A stretch of DNA of 64,000 bases from Gelatiniphilus marinus (GTDB lineage: Bacteria; Bacteroidota; Bacteroidia; Flavobacteriales; Flavobacteriaceae), in the NCBI RefSeq assembly GCF_042678305.1, contig NZ_JBHUDT010000001.1. One strand, written 5' to 3'. Position 1 is the first letter of the stretch, and every line of letters starts with the position of its first letter. This document shows, in pieces, positions 60,299 through 64,000 of this stretch. The translations under genes were made by a program, and so were the position numbers. The notes under the pieces are model-generated. The model had not been told where the DNA came from. It saw nothing but the letters and a program-made list of their open reading frames with translations, and ran no database searches.

Positions 60299-61453
60299 AT
60301 GAAAACAAAGTATATCCTTACCGCAATTTTACTATTCTTAATAACAGGAATGAGTTTTTCACAAAACTTTCATGACAAACCAAATAATGAAACAGATGGT
60401 GATTTCCCATCTAAATGGGATTTAATAAAAGGTTCTGCTCAAATTGACACGTTTCAAGGCGAAAAAGTAATTTCGTTATCAAATGGTGCGATAATTACAC
60501 CTTTATTAAACAGTAAAAGCTACTTAGCCGATTCATTTACATTAGAATTTGAAGCTTATTTTAATGTGGTTAGAAAAGGCCCTACCGAACAACATTATAG
60601 CATTAGGTTTTGGGATAGCAGTGATCGAATTATCTTCAAAAACAGTATTGGAAAAGGATGGTACGGCCCTGTCAAAATTTTTAGACATGGCGCTTATCTT
60701 TATGGTAATGACGAAATAAATAAGAGAAACATAGCTCACAATGTCTTTAACAATGATCATGCCCAAAAAAAAGAAGCCACTTGGCGCTTTATTGCAATAC
60801 ATTTTAATAAAGGTTCATTAAAAGTATCTATTGATGGGAACCAGATAATTAATGTGCCAAAGTACAAATTCAAACCTGCCATCATTACCATTGGAGGTGA
60901 AACCTTAGAGACTGGCAATGCTTTTGTTCGAGCTATAAAAAACGTTAAACTAACTGGTATCAAATCATCTAAACCAAATCAAGCAGGCACAAAAATAGTG
61001 CTGGTTATTGATAAAGAAACCAACCAAGTTCAGAATATAGAATTGTTTGAAAGCATGCAAAATACAGAGCTTGTCAATGCAAAATATCCAAACAGCAGTT
61101 TCCGTTTAGGTATTTTATATGGTGATTATGTGGTACAACCTTTAAAAAATTCTGCGATTTCTATTAACACCTCAAAAGCGTATTTACCTGGGGATCAGTT
61201 TCTTCCTGGTGATCAATTTTTACCGGGAGACCAGTTTCTTCCTGGTGACCAATTCCTTCCGGGTGATCAGTTCCTTCCAGGAGATCAGTTTCTTCCAGGT
61301 GACCAATTTTTTCCTGACGACCCGCCTTTCTTACCAGGAGATCAGTTTAATAAGGGCAAGCAATTCCTTCCTGGTGATCAATTTAATATGAGAATCATAA
61401 AAGCAAAAATACTAGCTACAACAAACAATAAAGTCCTTTTAAAAGTAGAATAG
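60299..61453 (+). CDS. Secreted lectin-like-fold protein with LPGDQF hexapeptide array
   Basis: The 384-residue protein has a signal peptide ending MSFSQ (about residue 22). Residues 23-225 form a beta-rich domain with FTLEFEAYFN, WDSSDRIIF, WRFIAIHFNKGSLKVSIDG, much like a laminin-G/concanavalin-type jelly roll that binds sugars or surfaces. A second segment (226-290) follows, then seven perfect LPGDQF units in a row (296-337), a degenerate FPDDPPF, and two more LPGDQF units separated by NKGKQF. A short basic tail ends the protein. No sorting domain or lipobox was found. It lies between two copies of a 390-bp direct repeat. Confidence 0.75.
   Translation: MKTKYILTAILLFLITGMSFSQNFHDKPNNETDGDFPSKWDLIKGSAQIDTFQGEKVISLSNGAIITPLLNSKSYLADSFTLEFEAYFNVVRKGPTEQHYSIRFWDSSDRIIFKNSIGKGWYGPVKIFRHGAYLYGNDEINKRNIAHNVFNNDHAQKKEATWRFIAIHFNKGSLKVSIDGNQIINVPKYKFKPAIITIGGETLETGNAFVRAIKNVKLTGIKSSKPNQAGTKIVLVIDKETNQVQNIELFESMQNTELVNAKYPNSSFRLGILYGDYVVQPLKNSAISINTSKAYLPGDQFLPGDQFLPGDQFLPGDQFLPGDQFLPGDQFLPGDQFFPDDPPFLPGDQFNKGKQFLPGDQFNMRIIKAKILATTNNKVLLKVE
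61184..61384 (+). repeat. 18-bp tandem repeat encoding LPGDQF
   Basis: Seven adjacent 18-bp units (61184-61309), one degenerate unit, then units at 61331-61348 and 61367-61384. The amino acids are identical in nine units, but codons vary (CCT/CCG/CCA, GGA/GGT/GGG, GAT/GAC, CAG/CAA, TTT/TTC, TTA/CTT). Confidence 0.9.
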
Positions 61454-61455
61454 TT

Positions 61456-61638
61456 ATAAAACCAAAATTAATTTTGTTAGTGTTTCTTCTTTTTTCTGGG
61501 TTACAAACCCAAGCACAACTATTAGACGAGTTAAAGAAAAGAGTCAAAGAAAAAGGGCTGGAAACCAGAGAAGTTTCACTTGACACGTCTGATAATGCAA
61601 AGCACAGAACAAACGATTATAGATGCACAATAACATAA
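61456..61638 (+). pseudogene. Truncated secreted-protein gene at repeat boundary
   Basis: From 61456 the frame reads a clear signal peptide (KPKLILLVFLLFSGLQTQAQ) and LLDELKKRVKEKGLETREVS, typical of the start of flavobacterial envelope proteins that open with a Leu-Leu-Asp-x-Leu helix. It has an ATA where the start codon should be, and runs into the right direct repeat at 61603, where the original gene is cut off. It is the broken 5' end of a gene whose remainder was lost when the repeat copy arrived. Confidence 0.55.
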
Positions 61639-62004
61639 AATAAGTAGCCCGATGTTGCCAATGTGCTATGTTTTGTTACATATATAGCATGTATTAAGAC
61701 TTAATAATTCTAATTTTAAATCAGCATTAAAAACTGTTAAAGTGTGTTTTTCACAGCTATTAAATAATGCCAGAGCTAACTAAAATAAACGAAGACGAAA
61801 ATAAGGAACATCCTATATACCTAAGCATAGATCATTTAAAAGATGGCCATTATAAACTAAACATAACTCTAAAAAGCAAGGTAATAAAATCTATCAAACT
61901 GAATAAAAATATAGAAAGCCAAAAACATATAAAGACGCTATTAATCAATTCTGAAAAGGGAATAACAAAAACTATTGTTGGCGTTGTTTCCTTTTTATTT
62001 AAAA
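61603..62004 (+). repeat. ~400-bp direct repeat, right copy
   Basis: This is the right copy of the repeat at 59884-60271; its first shared bases CACAGAACAAACG interrupt the truncated gene. It keeps the intact 84-codon small ORF. Confidence 0.85.
61653..61689 (+). promoter_or_regulatory. 37-bp operator-like motif, site 3
   Basis: It matches site 2 except that the first heptamer reads TGTTGCC. The second TGTTACA is intact. It is 77 bases before the small ORF. Confidence 0.5.
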
Positions 62005-62021
62005 ACTTATTAAGTAGTTAG
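61767..62021 (+). CDS. Small basic protein in right direct repeat
   Basis: This 84-residue frame starts MPELTKINEDENKEHPIYL, contains SIDHLKDGHYKLNITLKSK, and ends with a hydrophobic stretch (TIVGVVSFLFKNLLSS). No signal peptide is present. The N-terminal 49 residues are conserved in the left repeat. It lies downstream of operator-like site 3. Not recognised; a real small protein is plausible because differences between the copies are mostly conservative. Confidence 0.5.
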   Translation: MPELTKINEDENKEHPIYLSIDHLKDGHYKLNITLKSKVIKSIKLNKNIESQKHIKTLLINSEKGITKTIVGVVSFLFKNLLSS

Positions 62022-62162
62022 CAACAAACACAACATTTAGTCTTGATCCGTAATTAATTCTTTACCAGAAGAATAACAAAGTGCTTGATTTAGTATCAAA
62101 TCAAATTAATAGCTTGAAAAATTCATTATTCTGTACTTATTCTGTACTACCCTAAATAGAAA

Positions 62163-62188
62163 AAGGCTTTCGATTTCTCGAAAGCCTT
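62163..62188 (-). terminator. Terminator of the original tRNA transcript
   Basis: AAGGCTTTCGA and TCGAAAGCCTT form an 11-base perfect stem with loop TTTC. On the minus strand it is followed by TTTTTC, so it terminates transcription coming from the tRNA side. Confidence 0.8.
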
Positions 62189-62199
62189 GTCTTCTCTAG

Positions 62200-62240
62200 T
62201 AGCGGGAACTGGACTCGAACCAGTGACCTTCGGGTTATGA
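62200..62240 (-). tRNA. 3' fragment of a CAU-anticodon tRNA (attachment site)
   Basis: On the minus strand the sequence reads from the anticodon loop (TCATAA, anticodon CAU) through CCCGA, AGGTC, the T-arm ACTGG-TTCGAGT-CCAGT, to the acceptor strand TCCCGCT and discriminator A. The 5' half (acceptor, D-arm, anticodon 5' stem) is missing: upstream bases do not pair with the 3' strands. It is probably the displaced end of an elongator tRNA-Met (a tRNA-Ile with lysidine also has CAU) left by integration of an element that lies to the right. Confidence 0.8.
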
Positions 62241-62292
62241 TTACCAAGTAGTTACACATAAATAACATAATATGTATGCCGAAAAGTGTGCC

Positions 62293-62637
62293 TTATTTAC
62301 TCTGCAATACTATTTGGCAATGGTATTTATCTTTGATTAGAACTTCAATAGTTACCTCTTTAAATGCACACTGATTAACTTTAGATTTTAGATAACTGTA
62401 ATGAGATAGCTCAAAATCGCAAATTACACTATAGAGTATATCTCCGTTATACTGTAAGATTACATTATTTGAAAATGGTATTCCAAATAGTGTTTTAAAA
62501 TCTCCTTTTATATACTCATAATTTTCATACTCTAATTCATTACTAAAAGTTGATTTTAAAGTCTTAAGATTAAACTCATTTAACTCATACTGTTCTCCAA
62601 TCTTAAATGGTAACTCTTTTAATAAGGAATTACACAT
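62293..62637 (-). CDS. Hypothetical protein of integrated element
   Basis: This 114-residue soluble, acidic protein starts MCNSLLKELPFKIGEQ; beta-rich by composition, with three cysteines. Not recognised. It is the gene nearest the attachment site, three bases after the lipoprotein gene, and likely shares its transcript. Confidence 0.5.
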   Translation of the reverse strand: MCNSLLKELPFKIGEQYELNEFNLKTLKSTFSNELEYENYEYIKGDFKTLFGIPFSNNVILQYNGDILYSVICDFELSHYSYLKSKVNQCAFKEVTIEVLIKDKYHCQIVLQSK

Positions 62638-62640
62638 ACC

Positions 62641-63030
62641 TTAATTAAAAGTATATTGATACTGATAACTTTGTTGGTTTATAGTTTCTTGATGTACATT
62701 AACACCATTCACAGAACCATAAAAACGCATTTCAGCTTGAGAAGAATCTTCTATATAGAATTCTAAATCAAAGCTTGCTGTATTCTCTGGAATCTCTATA
62801 CTAACTATATTTTGAGTATAATCGAAATCTGAATTAATTGTTGACTCTGTACCATCTTCTAAAGTCAATGTAGTTGTTAATCCTACAGATACCCAACTTT
62901 CAAGAGAACCTGTTGTAAACTCTACTATATGAGATTGGCTAATTTGCTGTTCTTCTCCTTGATTGTCATCATCACTTGAACAGGCTGTAAATGCAAAAAT
63001 CGCTATTAATGCTAAAAAAATATTCTTCAT
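62641..63030 (-). CDS. Small lipoprotein of integrated element
   Basis: This 129-residue protein has a clear lipoprotein signal (MKNIFLALIAIFAFTACSSD, cysteine 17) followed by an acidic linker (SSDDDNQGEEQQ) typical of surface lipoproteins in Bacteroidota, then a small beta-sandwich-like domain with FDLEFYIEDSS. Unknown function; perhaps a surface-exposed cargo or exclusion protein. Confidence 0.7.
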   Translation of the reverse strand: MKNIFLALIAIFAFTACSSDDDNQGEEQQISQSHIVEFTTGSLESWVSVGLTTTLTLEDGTESTINSDFDYTQNIVSIEIPENTASFDLEFYIEDSSQAEMRFYGSVNGVNVHQETINQQSYQYQYTFN

Positions 63031-63063
63031 AATTTATTATTTATTGGTTAATTGATTTTTTTG

Positions 63064-63423
63064 TTAAAATGGCAAGTCATTATCTGCTTCATCTAAAAAG
63101 CTAACTGGTTCTTGCTGTGTTTGGATTTGAGGTGTAGGCTGTTCACTATTTACAAGCTCTATTCTCCAACCTTGAATAGCATTAAAGTATTTAGCTACTC
63201 CCTCTGGATTAATCCACTCTCTACCTCTTAAATTAAGAGCTATTTTCACTTCTTGACCTACAACATAACTATCTAGCAAATCACACTTATCTTGTATGAA
63301 CTCTACTAAAATATGTTGAGGATACTGTTCTTCTGTAGTTATAACAACCTCTCTTTTTCTGAAGCCATTATCACCTAGGACTTGAGTCCCATTTAAAATT
63401 TTTATCTTTCCTATTAAGTCCAT
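63064..63423 (-). CDS. DUF3127 OB-fold-like protein with SSB-type acidic tail
   Basis: This 119-residue protein is all but certainly of the DUF3127 family (EEQYPQHILVEFIQDKCDLL, NLRGREWINPEG, YFNAIQGWRIE), which has an OB-like fold. A Gln/Pro-rich linker leads to an acidic tip (DEADNDLPF) like the C-terminal peptide of single-stranded DNA-binding proteins that recruits partners. Its start overlaps the end of the upstream gene by 53 bases. It likely serves DNA processing of the integrated element. Confidence 0.8.
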   Translation of the reverse strand: MDLIGKIKILNGTQVLGDNGFRKREVVITTEEQYPQHILVEFIQDKCDLLDSYVVGQEVKIALNLRGREWINPEGVAKYFNAIQGWRIELVNSEQPTPQIQTQQEPVSFLDEADNDLPF

Positions 63424-63730
63424 TTGTTGACGTTTTAATTTTCATTATAATATCTTTAAGATATACCTCTTCTTTACTAAATGGTTTTGTAGTTTCAAAA
63501 TTCTTATTTACTCCCTCATATAGTTCTGTGAATAGTAATTCTACTATAAAAGATTTATGCTCTCTTAAGTTTCTATCAGGAAATTCAGCTTCTAAAGTGT
63601 CTTTAATTTTACTTAAACCAATGTATCTTTCTTCATGTTTAAATAACCACCAAGCAACTTTATCCCTACTACAAAAACCTTCAAGATTTAATAGAGCTTC
63701 TAGCTCGTCTATTACCTCTTTAAACCTCAT
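63371..63730 (-). CDS. Hypothetical helical protein of integrated element
   Basis: This 119-residue, charged, mainly helical protein starts MRFKEVIDELEALLN. KVAWWLFKHEERYIGLSKIK suggests a winged-helix-like segment, but no family is recognised. The last 53 bases overlap the DUF3127 start in another frame, a compact phage-like arrangement. Confidence 0.5.
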   Translation of the reverse strand: MRFKEVIDELEALLNLEGFCSRDKVAWWLFKHEERYIGLSKIKDTLEAEFPDRNLREHKSFIVELLFTELYEGVNKNFETTKPFSKEEVYLKDIIMKIKTSTNGLNRKDKNFKWDSSPR

Positions 63731-63731
63731 A

Positions 63732-63998
63732 TTAACCTATTCTATTTATAGAATTTTTAAAATTGAGTTTACTATAAAACTCTATGAACAATTGTCTCAC
63801 CTTTAAAGAATAACCTTCATATACCATTATCGACTTACTTCCCTTACTACTATTTGAAGTACTAAAAAAGATAAAGTCACTTTCAAACTTATCAGAATCA
63901 GAACTTTCTACATTAATTGGACTGAACTCAAGTATTCTTTTACCTGCATGATTCAACTCATAAACATTAAGACCTTCAAAAATTAATTTATAGGGCAC
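63732..63998 (-). CDS. Hypothetical protein, possibly incomplete at window edge
   Basis: This 88-residue frame has a GTG start at 63998, two bases from the window end, so the true start may lie outside. Features: a beta-rich N-terminus (YKLIFEGLNVYELN) and a serine-rich middle (FFSTSNSSKGSKS). It ends one base before the next gene, the same operon. Not recognised. Confidence 0.45.
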   Translation of the reverse strand: MPYKLIFEGLNVYELNHAGKRILEFSPINVESSDSDKFESDFIFFSTSNSSKGSKSIMVYEGYSLKVRQLFIEFYSKLNFKNSINRIG

Positions 63999-64000
63999 TT

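Noticed and set aside
61184..61384. CRISPR-like regular repeats
   Set aside because: The 18-bp units are contiguous, coding and without spacers; they encode a hexapeptide array.

Overview
The window reads as a stretch of chromosome from a low-GC member of the Flavobacteriaceae (Bacteroidota). The evidence is the recurrent TAnnTTTG promoter element with TTG about 19 bases upstream, a type IX secretion C-terminal sorting domain, a hybrid two-component system of the Bacteroidota kind, SusC-like TonB receptors (one paired with a DUF4249 lipoprotein), a monomeric isocitrate dehydrogenase, and many short palindromic intergenic repeats.

Layout. 1-4.9 kb: 3' end of a B12-dependent ribonucleotide reductase, a small ABC ATPase/membrane protein pair, prfA, a frame-broken secreted protein and pyrF. 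4.9-13.0 kb (minus strand): a complete trp operon, trpE-G-D-C-F-B-A, with trmL at its end. It is preceded by a promoter, an 18-residue leader peptide with three consecutive Trp codons and an intrinsic terminator just before trpE, which is a textbook attenuator. Its spacers are full of repeat elements, and one element appears to have inserted in frame within trpF. 13.1-18.6 kb: thioredoxin-like, rhodanese and DsbA-like redox proteins plus small secreted proteins, then about 0.7 kb of apparently decayed DNA. 19.3-22 kb: ECF sigma factor, membrane protein and a charged secreted protein. 22.3-28.2 kb: M42 peptidase, Nudix hydrolase and a three-gene biotin-dependent acyl-CoA carboxylase. 28-40 kb: membrane protein, a single-domain helicase-like protein, Bcr/CflA transporter, a cNMP/CBS/DUF294 signalling protein with an exonuclease, an alanine symporter, a TonB receptor, trmD and rplS. 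40.9-44 kb: an unidentified structured RNA candidate, then icd. 44-53 kb: TonB receptor/DUF4249, an HlyD-MacB-TolC efflux set without its ATPase, murQ and a DinB-like protein.

53.3-62.0 kb is the most unusual region. A 1314-residue hybrid sensor/AraC regulator is followed by a secreted sulfatase-modifying-factor-like protein, a GDGF-repeat protein with a T9SS sorting tail, and a lectin-like-fold protein carrying a perfect LPGDQF hexapeptide array. That last gene is flanked by about 390-bp direct repeats, each with a tiny ORF. A 37-bp sequence with two TGTTACA heptamers 21 bp apart occurs three times here and nowhere else noticed in the window: once directly behind the regulator and once in each direct repeat. 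This is the pattern expected for an AraC-type operator. I infer a self-contained, regulator-linked surface-protein locus of unknown function.

62.2 kb to the end: a 41-bp 3' fragment of a CAU-anticodon tRNA marks an attachment site. To its right lie only small minus-strand genes of mobile-element character, including an OB-fold-like DUF3127 protein with an SSB-like acidic tail. An integrated element therefore begins here and runs out of the window.
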